This document shows positions 34,378 through 43,059 of a stretch of DNA of 64,000 nt, one piece after another. The position numbers and the translations under genes were made by a program. Each line of letters starts with the position of its first letter. Within the stretch, counting starts at the first letter, position 1. Source of the DNA: Chloroflexota bacterium (GTDB taxonomy: Bacteria > Chloroflexota > Anaerolineae > Anaerolineales > Villigracilaceae); contig JAJYLQ010000017.1 of NCBI GenBank assembly GCA_021787595.1, positions 1-64,000 of the forward strand. The letters are read 5' to 3'. The notes beneath the pieces are model-generated. The model ran no database searches. It was not told the DNA's origin and saw nothing but the letters and a program-made list of their open reading frames with translations.

Positions 34378-34878
34378 ATGGACATCCTGCAATTGATTGA
34401 CCGCTTAGAGGAACTGTTCAACGATGCCAAGGCTGTGCCTTTTACGCACAATGTCATCGTGGATGAAGACCGCATGTTGGAGATCATTGACCAGATGCGG
34501 ATCGTCATCCCCGACGAGGTGAAGAAGGCGCAGCAGATCATTGGTCAGCGCGACCGTTTTCTGGCACAGGCGCAGGAAGAAGCTGACCGGACGATTGCCC
34601 TGGCGCGCGATAAAGCCGATCAGTTGACGGCAAAGGATAACATTGCGCTCGACGCGCAGCGCCGCGCCGACCAGATCATTTCGCAGGCGCGCGCCGAAGC
34701 GGAGAACGTTCGCCGTGATGCCGACGATTATGTGCTGGAAACGCTGGAAAAAGTGCAGGATACTCTTGATAAAGTCATGAATCAGGTTCGCAACGGCATC
34801 CTCACCATGCAGGAGGACCAAATGCGGAAATCGATTCCGACCTCGCCGCCGGTTGTTTCCGAAAAAGCCGAGAAGTAA
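34378..34878 (+). CDS. Coiled-coil protein, DivIVA/SepIVA-like
   Basis: 166 aa. After MDILQLIDRLEELFNDAKAV and a short beta segment, residues 55-150 are a long coiled coil rich in Ala, Arg and Glu (QAQEEADRTIALARDKADQL, then RRADQIISQARAEAENVRRD). Proteins of this shape next to coaD in Gram-positive-type genomes are often called ATPase or F0 b-like, but resemble DivIVA-type cell-division scaffolds more. A short tail follows. GGAGG precedes ATG 34378 and a good terminator follows. Confidence 0.7.
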   Translation: MDILQLIDRLEELFNDAKAVPFTHNVIVDEDRMLEIIDQMRIVIPDEVKKAQQIIGQRDRFLAQAQEEADRTIALARDKADQLTAKDNIALDAQRRADQIISQARAEAENVRRDADDYVLETLEKVQDTLDKVMNQVRNGILTMQEDQMRKSIPTSPPVVSEKAEK

Positions 34879-34882
34879 ATTG

Positions 34883-34909
34883 AAATCCCGCCACTTGGCG
34901 GGATTTTTT
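34883..34909 (+). terminator. Rho-independent terminator
   Basis: AAATCCCGCCA pairs with TGGCGGGATTT (11 bp, 2-nt centre) and is followed by TTTTA, 5 nt after the coiled-coil gene stop. Confidence 0.9.
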
Positions 34910-34918
34910 ATTTTCTAT

Positions 34919-35075
34919 GTCATTGCGAGGAGGGTGTTTTTTCCCCGACGAAGCAATCTCCTTGAACAATCAATGAGTTGGTATTTGAGATTGCCACACT
35001 GAGAGAACGCAGTGCTTCGTCGTGGCGCCCCCGCGTGCGCGGGATCTTCGACTTGGCGCCACTCCTCGCAATGAC
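34919..35075. repeat. Family 2 palindromic element, complete
   Basis: Perfect 14-nt terminal inverted repeats GTCATTGCGAGGAG (34919-34932) and CTCCTCGCAATGAC (35062-35075). Internal arms CGACGAAGCAATCTC and GAGATTGCCAC ... GTGCTTCGTCG also pair. The right half shares about 35 nt with the interrupted element at 6060-6335. 157 nt, no coding capacity. Confidence 0.7.
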
Positions 35076-35081
35076 ACAGAG

Positions 35082-35939
35082 TCACCCTCCAAACTCGAAC
35101 GTTGGCATACCAGTGATGTTGGTTTGAATGCGGAAGATTCCGCCCGCCTGCGGATATTTCGTCAGCGCGGCCGCGTCCATGCCGACGCGTGCAGTGGTGA
35201 TGAACAGCTCGTTCATGTCCGCGCCGCCGAAAACGCAGGACGTAACGTTCAATGCAGGCACGCCAAATTGTTCGAGCAGTTTGCCTTTCGGAGTCCATTG
35301 AGTCACGCGCGCGCCGCCCCACATGGCGATCCATAAATTGCCGTCCATATCGGAGGTCATGCCGTCCGGCCAGCCGAACGTGTCTTCGAATTTGATCAGG
35401 ACGCGCGGGTCCGTGATCTGTCCGGTCTCGATATCGTAATCAAACGCCTTGACCTCGCGCGTGGGCGTGTCAATGAAATACATCGTCTTGAAATCCGGCG
35501 ACCACGTGATGCCATTGGAAATGCGGACTTCCTTGAGAAGTTTCTTCACGCGGCCTTCGGTCGAAAGCGAATACAACGCGCCGGAAGCTTCCTGTTCGTT
35601 GTGATCCATCGTCCCGGCGACGAAGCGTCCGCGCGAATCACATTTGCCGTCATTGAAGCGGTTGTTCGACGGTTCGCCTTTTGGGGACGCCAGCGTGACC
35701 AGTTTATTGGTATCCGGCTCGAAGGTCCAGAAACCGAAGCGCTGGGCAATGACAAGTCCGCCATCTTTGCGCGGCGCAAGACATCCGACAAAATCATCCA
35801 ACTGAAGAAATAATTTCGACCCGGCGTAGATTCGTTTTTCGAGCACGTCCACCCAGTACAGCGTTTGAGCCTTTGCGTCCCACGCGGGCCCTTCGCCAAG
35901 TGTGGCTTTGACGTTATAGAAAAGTTCAGGGAGCATCAT
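35082..35939 (-). CDS. SMP-30/gluconolactonase family protein
   Basis: 285 aa cytoplasmic beta-propeller. Family signatures: GEGPAWDAKAQTLYWVDV at the start (Glu metal ligand), NDGKCDSRGRFVAGTMDH (Asn and Asp ligands), SNGITWSPDFKTMYFIDT and DGMTSDMDGNLWIAMWGGAR. It likely hydrolyses a sugar lactone such as gluconolactone, using a divalent metal. It follows the SnoaL-like gene by 6 nt on the same strand and ends next to a palindromic element. Confidence 0.9.
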   Translation of the reverse strand: MMLPELFYNVKATLGEGPAWDAKAQTLYWVDVLEKRIYAGSKLFLQLDDFVGCLAPRKDGGLVIAQRFGFWTFEPDTNKLVTLASPKGEPSNNRFNDGKCDSRGRFVAGTMDHNEQEASGALYSLSTEGRVKKLLKEVRISNGITWSPDFKTMYFIDTPTREVKAFDYDIETGQITDPRVLIKFEDTFGWPDGMTSDMDGNLWIAMWGGARVTQWTPKGKLLEQFGVPALNVTSCVFGGADMNELFITTARVGMDAAALTKYPQAGGIFRIQTNITGMPTFEFGG

Positions 35940-35945
35940 GATGAT

Positions 35946-36386
35946 TTATTTTGCGCCTTTGTGAATGGATGGATTCCCTTCGTTCCAAAAAACTTTTTGT
36001 GTGATGCCGCGGATCTTCCATGCGGAATCAATTTTCTCGAGATCGAAAATGTAGTATGCATGTGTCGTGAATTGTTCCTGCCCGGCTTCATCCAGCCGGC
36101 AGATGATCATGGATGTTTTGCAAACCGCGTTGTTGTTTTGGATTTCGATTTCATGGTTGCCGCACAGGTGATGCGTTTTTAAATCCTTCAGCGATTCCTG
36201 GCGCGACGCGACATATTGTTTTGCTTCAATGGTTTCCGGCGCGGTGCCGCGCAGGTCGGAATAGTCGGTGCGAATGTTTGGCGTGAAGCAGCCTTCCAGC
36301 CCCGGCCAATCTTTGAGATCGAAGGCATTGGCAAAACGATGAACGACTTGTTGTATCCTTACTTCATCGTCAATTGTTGTGTTCAT
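35946..36386 (-). CDS. SnoaL/NTF2-like protein
   Basis: 146 aa cone-shaped alpha+beta fold: VVHRFANAFDLKDWPGLEGCF near the start, then THHLCGNHEIEIQNNNAVC and YYIFDLEKIDSAWKIRGITQ. This SnoaL_4-like group includes ring-hydroxylating dioxygenase beta subunits and dehydratases; a specific role cannot be given. First gene of a two-gene operon with the lactonase. Confidence 0.8.
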   Translation of the reverse strand: MNTTIDDEVRIQQVVHRFANAFDLKDWPGLEGCFTPNIRTDYSDLRGTAPETIEAKQYVASRQESLKDLKTHHLCGNHEIEIQNNNAVCKTSMIICRLDEAGQEQFTTHAYYIFDLEKIDSAWKIRGITQKVFWNEGNPSIHKGAK

Positions 36387-36424
36387 GATTTCAATGTTAC
36401 CACTTCTTTATAAGGCGAATTTGC

Positions 36425-36453
36425 TTGTTTAATCGCCTGTTCCCTTATATACT
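36425..36453 (+). promoter_or_regulatory. Promoter of the amidohydrolase gene
   Basis: TTGTTT (36425-36430), 17-nt spacer, TATACT (36448-36453). The ATG begins at 36460, only 6 nt after the -10 box, so the transcript would be leaderless or nearly so. Confidence 0.55.
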
Positions 36454-36459
36454 GGAGAC

Positions 36460-37731
36460 ATGAATTTTTTGACTGTCTTTCGGAACATTACGTTGATAGA
36501 CGGGACAGGCCGCGAGCCGATCATAAATGCGGCCGTTGCGGTGCGCGAGGGAAAAATCATTTATGCGGGAAAGGCCAGGCATTGGCAGCCTTCGTATGAG
36601 GAGGATGTGATCAATCTCGATTACGCCGGAAAATATCTACTGCCGGGTTTGATTGATACGCATGTGCATCTTTCGGGGAGCGGGGAGCCGGACAGCCAGT
36701 TCAAAACGGATGCCGGCTCGATGACGTTGAAGATCTTGAACAATGCGCGCCGGAATCTCGCGGCGGGAATTACAACAGTCCGCGATTTGGGCGGATGGAA
36801 TGAACTCGAATTCGCGGTGCGCCGTTCGATTCAACGCGGCGAATTCAGCGGTTCACGCCTCATGCTGGCCGGACGTTTTATCTCCATCACCGAATCGGGC
36901 GCGGATCATTACGAAGGCATGTATCGAATCGCGGATGGAGTCGAGGAAGTCCGCAAGGCAGCGCGCGAGCAGATCAAACACGGGGCGGATTTGATCAAGC
37001 TTGGCGTCACGGGCGCGGTCCTCGTCGAAGACGGTGTTCCCGGCGCAACGCATTTCAACGCGGATGAAATCCGCGCCGCCGTGGAAGAGGCGGCCAAATT
37101 CAACAAACGTGTTGCGGCGCACGCGCACGGCATTGATGGAATCCGCAAAGCGGTGCGGGCCGGAGTCCACAGCATCGAGCACGGAACATTTTTGCATCAG
37201 GGCCCGGACGTGATCGAAGAGATGTCGAAGCGCGGCACGTTCCTCGTGCCAACTCTCAAAGCGGGTTGGGACGTCATCAACGGCGATACGCCGCAAGTCC
37301 CGCGCTGGATCGTCGAGAAATCCATTCCCATTCAGGGTGACAGCGTCAAATCACTGCGGCTCGCGAACGAGGCAGGCGTCCCGATTGCGATGGGCAGCGA
37401 TGCGGGCACGCCGCTCAATCGTCATGGCGAGAACGGCCTCGAAGTTTATTGGATGCAGCAGGCTGGCATGAAGCCGATGGACGCGCTGGTTTCGTCAACG
37501 TCGCTGGCCGCAAAAGTCCTCGGCTGGGATTCGCAGCTTGGTTCTGTCGAGGAAAATAAGATCGCGGATTTTTGGGTGGTGGATGAAAACCCGCTCGATG
37601 ATTTGCGCCGGCTTGCGGACAAGAAGCTGATCCGTGCGGTCTTTCTGGACGGGAAGCTGGCCGCGTGCCAACCGACCGATTCTTATCCCAAAGCGATCCT
37701 CGCCAAAGACTGCCTGTCTGTGATGAATTGA
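36460..37731 (+). CDS. Amidohydrolase-family metal hydrolase
   Basis: 423 aa. Imidazolonepropionase/prolidase-like amidohydrolase. Metal-binding motif DTHVHLSG, a probable carbamylated Lys in LIKLGVTGA, metal His in AAHAHG and IEHGTFLH, and Asp in GSDAGTPLN. The N-terminal small beta domain (TVFRNITLIDGTG) and C-terminal ENKIADFWVVDENPL are typical. Substrate probably an amide or dipeptide; not determinable. Convergent only with repeats downstream. Confidence 0.88.
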   Translation: MNFLTVFRNITLIDGTGREPIINAAVAVREGKIIYAGKARHWQPSYEEDVINLDYAGKYLLPGLIDTHVHLSGSGEPDSQFKTDAGSMTLKILNNARRNLAAGITTVRDLGGWNELEFAVRRSIQRGEFSGSRLMLAGRFISITESGADHYEGMYRIADGVEEVRKAAREQIKHGADLIKLGVTGAVLVEDGVPGATHFNADEIRAAVEEAAKFNKRVAAHAHGIDGIRKAVRAGVHSIEHGTFLHQGPDVIEEMSKRGTFLVPTLKAGWDVINGDTPQVPRWIVEKSIPIQGDSVKSLRLANEAGVPIAMGSDAGTPLNRHGENGLEVYWMQQAGMKPMDALVSSTSLAAKVLGWDSQLGSVEENKIADFWVVDENPLDDLRRLADKKLIRAVFLDGKLAACQPTDSYPKAILAKDCLSVMN

Positions 37732-38234
37732 TATCTATCATGCGATTTTAAGCTTGAGCAATATCCGTTCGTTCGATTCTCTGATATACTCGCACACTTG
37801 CAGCCTCCTGAGCAGCATCAGGATGGCGCAGGTTCAGCAAATCGAATTTCAGGTTTTGCTGTTTGGAAGCAAGCAGCAAAACCTGCCCGAAGAAATGACT
37901 GCACCGAGCTTGAGATTTATTTGTAAATCTGCAGCCCTGGCTTCGAAGGCATTTCATGATTTTCTGAATAACTCAATAGGATTCAACAGGCAGAGCCGGA
38001 AGCGCCTTCCAGCTTGAGCTTGTTTGGATGCAAACTTGACGCTCGTGAATGACGCCGAAATCACCATGAGCCGTCAGGTGTTCGCGTGAGCCGGGCAATC
38101 AGCACTCTGGTTGACCCGCTCCCGTTATGGTTTGCCGCAGCTGTTTGCGTAATTTCCGCATGGAGAAAACGCATCCCGTCGAAATCCTGACGGGGTAGCG
38201 TTGGTTAAGCTTCGCTTGAAGCAGGAGAAGTGAT
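37732..38234 (+). other. Long untranslated region before the glycosyltransferase
   Basis: No convincing gene in 500 nt. A 12-bp perfect inverted repeat (CAGGTTTTGCTG 37850-37861 with CAGCAAAACCTG 37874-37885) and CCTGAGCAGCATCAGG lie in the first half. Near the end CCCGTCGAAATCCTGACGGG forms a hairpin about 30-50 nt before the glycosyltransferase start, which has GCAGGAGAAGTG as ribosome site. It could be a structured leader, but it matches no riboswitch I can recognise. Confidence 0.4.
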
Positions 38235-39506
38235 ATGGATATCACGGCATATTGGAAGTTATTTAAATTCCTGGCCAGCTCGCTGGGAGTGATTCTTCAA
38301 ATCCCGGCATGGGGCGCATTTTTCTATTACATCGGCATTTCGTTCGCCGGATGGTTTCGCCGGAAGGAGCCGGATGCGAAGAGTTTTTCGTTGAAGCATC
38401 GTTTTGCTTTGATCGTCCCGTCGCATAACGAGGAAAAGGTCGTGGGGAAGATCATTGCGAACCTGAAGTCCCTGCAATATCCGGGCGGGTTATTTGACGT
38501 TTTCGTCATCGCCGATAACTGTACGGATTCCACGGCCCGCATCGCGAAAGAATGTGGAGCAATCGTGATGGAACGCTTCGACAACGTCCGCAAAGGGAAG
38601 GGCTATTCCCTCGAGTGGATGTTTGCGCGGCTCTTCCAAATGGACCGGCAGTACGACGCCGTCTGCATTTTCGATGCGGATAATCTCGCCTCGCCAAATT
38701 TCCTGTTGGAGATGAACAAGCATCTGTGCATGGGACACAAGGTGGTGCAGGGCTACCTCGACAGCAAGAACCCGTTCGATTCATGGATCGCCGCCAACAA
38801 TTCCATCGCGTTCTGGATCGGCAACCGCATGTTCCAGCTGCCGCGCTACTACCTTGGGCTGAGCAACGTTCTCGGCGGGACCGGCATGATGATCGCCACC
38901 GACGTTTTGAAGCAAATTGGCTGGGGCGCGACCTGCCTGACCGAGGATTTGGAGTTCACGATCAAAGTGGCCTTGCAGGGCATGAAGGTTTATTGGTCGC
39001 ATGATGCCGTGGCTTATGACGAAAAACCGCTGACGCTTCAACAATCTGTTCAGCAGCGCATCCGCTGGATGCAGGGCCAGGCCGATTGCATTGCGCGTTT
39101 CTTCTGGCCGCTGACCAAACAGGCAGTCAGGAAAAAAGATATGGTCGCTTTCGATCTGGCAGCGTACCTGATCCAGCCGTTGATCGTGGTCGTCAATTTC
39201 TTCTGTCTGGTCATGGGTGTCTTTTTCATGATCGTTGCCCCGCAGCCGACAGTTGCCGGTGCCAGCCCGGACTTGTTGTCCCTGTTCTTCCTGGGATTGT
39301 TGTACATCAATGTGATCTTCCTGATTTTGGAACAGCGTTATTCCCTGAAAACCCTGGCCTTCTTCCTGACCTTTCCGTTCTATAACCTGACGTGGGCGCC
39401 GATTGTCGTCAAAGGCTTCTGGAACAAAAACAAGAAGGAATGGTCACATACACTTCATACCCGCGTCCTTGATCTCGCTGAAATCTCACAGGCGAACAAG
39501 GCCTGA
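38235..39506 (+). CDS. Membrane glycosyltransferase family 2
   Basis: 423 aa processive-type GT2. An N-terminal membrane segment (about 18-38), a catalytic domain with PSHNEEKVV, DNCTDSTA, FDADNL (DxD), TEDLEFTIK and the QxxRW motif in QQRIRWMQGQ, then three or four C-terminal membrane segments. This layout is shared with cellulose, hyaluronan and related polysaccharide synthases, so it likely makes and extrudes a surface polymer or a glycolipid. Preceded by a 500-nt untranslated stretch; no PilZ domain is visible. Confidence 0.88.
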   Translation: MDITAYWKLFKFLASSLGVILQIPAWGAFFYYIGISFAGWFRRKEPDAKSFSLKHRFALIVPSHNEEKVVGKIIANLKSLQYPGGLFDVFVIADNCTDSTARIAKECGAIVMERFDNVRKGKGYSLEWMFARLFQMDRQYDAVCIFDADNLASPNFLLEMNKHLCMGHKVVQGYLDSKNPFDSWIAANNSIAFWIGNRMFQLPRYYLGLSNVLGGTGMMIATDVLKQIGWGATCLTEDLEFTIKVALQGMKVYWSHDAVAYDEKPLTLQQSVQQRIRWMQGQADCIARFFWPLTKQAVRKKDMVAFDLAAYLIQPLIVVVNFFCLVMGVFFMIVAPQPTVAGASPDLLSLFFLGLLYINVIFLILEQRYSLKTLAFFLTFPFYNLTWAPIVVKGFWNKNKKEWSHTLHTRVLDLAEISQANKA

Positions 39507-39602
39507 ATCGAAAATCCATTTTGCCAGCTTACACACATCAGCCCGGCTCACATGAGTCGGGCTGATTCATATCAGTTCAAGGTTCTGTCCGTAGAATCAA
39601 GG

Positions 39603-39676
39603 TGGGCGCAAAGGGACTCGAACCCCTGACCTTCTCTGTGTAAGAGAGACGCTCTAACCAACTGAGCTATGCGCCC
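39603..39676 (-). tRNA. tRNA-Val (anticodon TAC)
   Basis: The minus strand folds into a full cloverleaf: acceptor GGGCGCA/TGCGCCC, D arm TAGCTCAGTTGGTTAGAGC, anticodon stem TCTCT/AGAGA with loop CTTACAC, T arm AGGGGTTCGAGTCCCTT. Loop position gives anticodon TAC, valine. CCA is not encoded (ACCTTG follows). Confidence 0.95.
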
Positions 39677-39776
39677 TCCACCCTTACGATTCGACCGCCA
39701 TTATAAGTTGAAGGTTGCAGGTTGGCAAGTTGGGGATTACACTTTATTAAAAATCCAATTATTGATCGAGGCAGAG

Positions 39777-40544
39777 ATGCGCACTGTACGTTATCAAATC
39801 AATGGCGAAGCGTCAAAATACGGCTGGATATTGGACGACAAGATCGGTGAGATCGAAGGTGACCTGTTCGGCGCTTATAAACGTTTGGACGCCAGGATGC
39901 CCGTCTCATCGGCGAAGCTGCTGGCTCCTTCCACGCCCAGCAAGATCATTTGCATGGGACGCAATTATGTCGAACATGCCCGGGAACTTGGAAATAGTGT
40001 GCCGAAGATTCCGCTGATCTTCTTCAAGCCGCCGTCTGCGATTATTAATCCTGGCGATACCATCATCCTGCCGCCGCAGTCGAAACAGATCGAACACGAA
40101 GCGGAACTGGTGGTCGTGATCGGGAGGCGCGCCCGCTATGTCACGGCGGAGGATGCGAAAAATTACATCTTTGGCTACACTGTTGGCAATGACGTCACGG
40201 CCCGCGATTTGCAGCGCTCGGACGAGCAGTGGACGCGCGCCAAAGGCTTCGACACATTCTGCCCGTTCGGGCCGTGGATTGATACCGACTTCAACATTGC
40301 GGATGCACTCATCACCTGCAAGGTCAACGGACAGCCGCGCCAAATGGCATCGACGCGCGATATGGTCTTTAGCGTCCCAACCCAGATCGCTTTTATTTCG
40401 TCTGTGATGACGCTCGAGCCAGGCGATATTATTTTTACCGGTACGCCGTCCGGCATCGGACCATTGAAGGACGGGGACGAAGTCGTGGTGGAGATCGAAG
40501 GATTGGGCGTGTTGAGGAATCCGGTAAGAGCAGAGAGCAGATAA
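39777..40544 (+). CDS. Fumarylacetoacetate-hydrolase family protein
   Basis: 255 aa. FAH-type C-C bond hydrolase or decarboxylase. Signatures: KIICMGRNYVEHARELG, then EAELVVVIGRRAR (Glu ligands), GNDVTARDLQ, KGFDTFCPFGPW and FTGTPSGIGPL. Short N-terminal domain followed by the catalytic fold. Such enzymes act in aromatic degradation or as oxaloacetate or acylpyruvate hydrolases. Start ATG 39777 has GAGGCAG upstream; the frame before it runs into the tRNA and is rejected. Confidence 0.9.
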   Translation: MRTVRYQINGEASKYGWILDDKIGEIEGDLFGAYKRLDARMPVSSAKLLAPSTPSKIICMGRNYVEHARELGNSVPKIPLIFFKPPSAIINPGDTIILPPQSKQIEHEAELVVVIGRRARYVTAEDAKNYIFGYTVGNDVTARDLQRSDEQWTRAKGFDTFCPFGPWIDTDFNIADALITCKVNGQPRQMASTRDMVFSVPTQIAFISSVMTLEPGDIIFTGTPSGIGPLKDGDEVVVEIEGLGVLRNPVRAESR

Positions 40545-40576
40545 ATGGAGAATAAGAAGATAGTGGAAGCAGACTC

Positions 40577-40632
40577 GTTGGGGCGGACCTATGTTGGGGC
40601 GGACCTGTTGGGGCGGACCTATGTGTCCGCCC
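40577..40632 (+). repeat. Triple direct repeat ending in a hairpin
   Basis: GTTGGGGCGGACCT occurs three times (40577, 40593, 40607). The last copy pairs with GTCCGCCC to form an 8-bp hairpin followed by TTTCTAG, perhaps a terminator for the FAH gene. Related to family 3. Confidence 0.6.
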
Positions 40633-40683
40633 TTTCTAGAATAAAAATGAAAAAGGAAGATCGATATCGGTGAGGAAAATCTT

Positions 40684-41022
40684 ATGCAGGCATTTGAGTT
40701 GCTCGACGTTATCAAACAGCAATCAAGAAGCGGAAAACCCTATTTCGAATTCCTGCGCGTCCCCGATTTGAGCGTGGGAGTCTATCAATTGCTTGTGGGG
40801 GATACCGACATCCAATCGCCTCATACAGAAGATGAAGTCTATTATGTGGTGGAAGGCAAGGCGAAGATCAAGGTTGCGGACGAAGACCGCGATGTAAAAG
40901 CAGGCTCGGTGATTCATGTGGCGAAAAATGTCGCACACCGCTTCCATTCAATCGAAGAAGATTTGATCGTGCTGGTTTTCTTTGCGCCAGCAGAGCATTC
41001 GTTGAAATACAAGCAAAAGTAA
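40684..41022 (+). CDS. Cupin-domain protein
   Basis: 112 aa single cupin barrel. Metal-binding motif 1 reads HTEDEVYYVVEGKAKIKV and motif 2 HVAKNVAHRFHS. It could be a small metal-dependent enzyme or ligand sensor. Ribosome site GTGAGG upstream. The next gene starts 32 nt later on the same strand. Confidence 0.87.
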   Translation: MQAFELLDVIKQQSRSGKPYFEFLRVPDLSVGVYQLLVGDTDIQSPHTEDEVYYVVEGKAKIKVADEDRDVKAGSVIHVAKNVAHRFHSIEEDLIVLVFFAPAEHSLKYKQK

Positions 41023-41054
41023 TCGGCTGTTTCCTGTTTCTGAGGCGTTAAGCA

Positions 41055-41930
41055 TTGTCACGATCTGAATTGATAGACACGTATCCTGATTTCCTCAAAT
41101 ATTGGGACGGGGCGCATGACCAGCCTGTCGCTGATCAAATTGAAAGTTGGTCAAGCGAATATATGTCACGCTTTCCAGAACTTCTTAAAAAGCAAATCGA
41201 AGATTATTCCGAACAAGATCTTGATTGGAGAAAGATTGCAGAAGAAAAGGTTTTTCCATTCCTAAACGACCGATTACCCGTGATGCGCGAAGCAAGGAAA
41301 AATCTGTTGGAGCTTTGTCCTGCAATTTACTCAAAGGCCCAGGAGCTTCTGGGCTTTGAAGCTGATGTAAGTTTTGTAATCTATGTAGGCGTTGGCTGCG
41401 GCGCGGGATGGGTGACGTCGTATGGCGATCAACCCGCCATCTTGTTTGGATTGGAGAATATTGCCGGGTCCGGATGGGGCAGTGTCAACGCAATCCGAGG
41501 ATTGTGCGCTCACGAGATTGGTCACGTAGCGCATTATCACTGGCGCGCGCAAAATAACAAGGCGCTTGGCACAGGCGTATGGTGGCAGCTTTATGACGAA
41601 GGATTTGCACAGCGCTGCGAAACTTCGATAAACGGATTCGATTCATGGCATGAAGCAATTGCCAGCGATGATTGGCTGGAATGGTGTCAAGGCCATAAAG
41701 GCTGGCTGGCGGCTGAGTTCATAAAAGCAGCAGATGATGGCAAACCGGTGAATCCATTCTTTGGGTCCTGGTTTGAGATGGAGGGCAAAAGTCAAACCGG
41801 CTATTTTCTGGGATGCGAGGTAATACATGGATTGGAAGAAGAATATAGCCTGAAGGAAATCGCTTTGCTGGATGACATTGAGACGCGTTCCAGAGCAATC
41901 TTGGAACGGATGAGGAATGTACAACCATGA
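41055..41930 (+). CDS. Predicted zinc metallopeptidase (HExxH)
   Basis: 291 aa, cytoplasmic. Zinc-binding LCAHEIGHVAHYH gives the HExxH motif near residue 155, and a downstream Glu in YDEGFAQR is the likely third ligand, as in gluzincins. Resembles predicted Zn-dependent proteases of the DUF2268 type, but I cannot confirm the family. The start is TTG 41055 with GAGGCG upstream. Its stop overlaps the next gene by ATGA. Confidence 0.75.
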   Translation: MSRSELIDTYPDFLKYWDGAHDQPVADQIESWSSEYMSRFPELLKKQIEDYSEQDLDWRKIAEEKVFPFLNDRLPVMREARKNLLELCPAIYSKAQELLGFEADVSFVIYVGVGCGAGWVTSYGDQPAILFGLENIAGSGWGSVNAIRGLCAHEIGHVAHYHWRAQNNKALGTGVWWQLYDEGFAQRCETSINGFDSWHEAIASDDWLEWCQGHKGWLAAEFIKAADDGKPVNPFFGSWFEMEGKSQTGYFLGCEVIHGLEEEYSLKEIALLDDIETRSRAILERMRNVQP

Positions 41931-42805
41931 AGATTTATTTGGTAGACGGCACGTATGAGTTATTCCGTAATCATTTCGGCGCGCCTCCGAGGAAAGCGCC
42001 CAATGGACAGGAAGTTGGCGCCACGCTCGGACTCCTGAGAAGCCTGTTGATGCTGCTGACGAGTCCGGAAGTAACGCATGTCGCATGCGCCTTCGATCAC
42101 GTGATCGAGTCCTTTCGCAACGATCTTTATCCGGGCTACAAAACCGGCGCGGGCGTTGATTCGAATCTCCTTGCCCAATTCCCGCTGGCTGAAAAGGCTG
42201 TTTCTGCGCTGGGCGTGGTTGTCTGGCCGATGGTGAAGTTCGAAGCCGATGATGCCCTGGCCTCAGCGGTGGCGCGCTTCGAAAATAATAAGACCGTCGG
42301 GCAAATTATCGTTTGTTCGCCGGATAAGGACCTTGCCCAATTGGTATCTGGCAGGCGCATCGTCTGCTGGGATCGCCGAAGAGACCTCGTCATTGACGAG
42401 GCAGGCGTGATCGGGAAATTTGGCGTGCATCCGCAGTCCATTCCTGACTGGCTCGCGCTGGTCGGCGATTCTGCGGATGGATTCCCCGGCGTTCCGGGTT
42501 GGGGAGCGAAATCATCTGCGGCTGTACTTTCGCGCTTCGAACATTTGGAATCGATCCCAAATGATCCGGCGAAGTGGAAATTGAGCGCAATCAGCGCGGG
42601 CCGCTCCGCGAGTCTGGCTGAAAACCTTGTGCGGCATCATAACGAAGCTTTGCTGTTTAGAAAGCTGGCTGCTCTCCGCAAGGATGTCCCGCTTGAGGAA
42701 ACCCTCGATGATCTGAAGTGGCAGGGAGCCCGTCCACGATTGAAAAAGCTATGTCACGAATTAGGAGATGAGCGCATCTCGGAACGTGTTACTCGTTGGC
42801 GATAA
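41927..42805 (+). CDS. 5'-3' exonuclease / flap nuclease (PolA N-domain type)
   Basis: 292 aa stand-alone homologue of the PolA 5'-nuclease domain. Acidic metal-binding motifs: YLVDGTYELFR, CAFDHVIESFRN, FEADDALASA, CSPDKDLAQLV and GDSADGFPGVPGWGAKSSA (H3TH DNA-binding loop). Removes RNA primers or flaps during replication and repair. Coupled by ATGA to the metallopeptidase. Confidence 0.9.
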   Translation: MKIYLVDGTYELFRNHFGAPPRKAPNGQEVGATLGLLRSLLMLLTSPEVTHVACAFDHVIESFRNDLYPGYKTGAGVDSNLLAQFPLAEKAVSALGVVVWPMVKFEADDALASAVARFENNKTVGQIIVCSPDKDLAQLVSGRRIVCWDRRRDLVIDEAGVIGKFGVHPQSIPDWLALVGDSADGFPGVPGWGAKSSAAVLSRFEHLESIPNDPAKWKLSAISAGRSASLAENLVRHHNEALLFRKLAALRKDVPLEETLDDLKWQGARPRLKKLCHELGDERISERVTRWR

Positions 42806-42876
42806 ACCATATAATTTTTGACGGGGGTAATAATTCTGCTTTTTGGGAGTGACCAAAGTCAATGACATAAACTTAT

Positions 42877-42974
42877 GTCACCGGGCGAAGCGAAGGGTCT
42901 CCGCTGCAAAAGCGGCGGGATTCTTCACTCCCTTCGGTTGTTCACATCGGGACGAAGTCCCTCGGGAGAATGAC
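42877..42974. repeat. Family 2-like repeat, diverged
   Basis: GTCACCGGGCGAAGCGAAGGGTCT at the left and GGGATTCTTCACTCCC... GGGAGAATGAC at the right resemble the ends of the elements at 6060 and 34919. Directly before it TGACATAAACTTATGTCA (42863-42880) is a perfect hairpin. Non-coding; fills the gap before the EamA gene. Confidence 0.45.
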
Positions 42975-43059
42975 ACTCTGTTTCTGATGTCAGGCACTCC
43001 CTGCTTTTTTATTGAAGCGGAAAGAATATTCGAAAAAAGAATCGCACGCGCAACAATCG

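Noticed and set aside
40577..40632. Short CRISPR-like or VNTR array of regulatory meaning
   Set aside because: Only three copies with spacers of 2 and 0 nt; best seen as a duplicated piece of the family 3 repeat.
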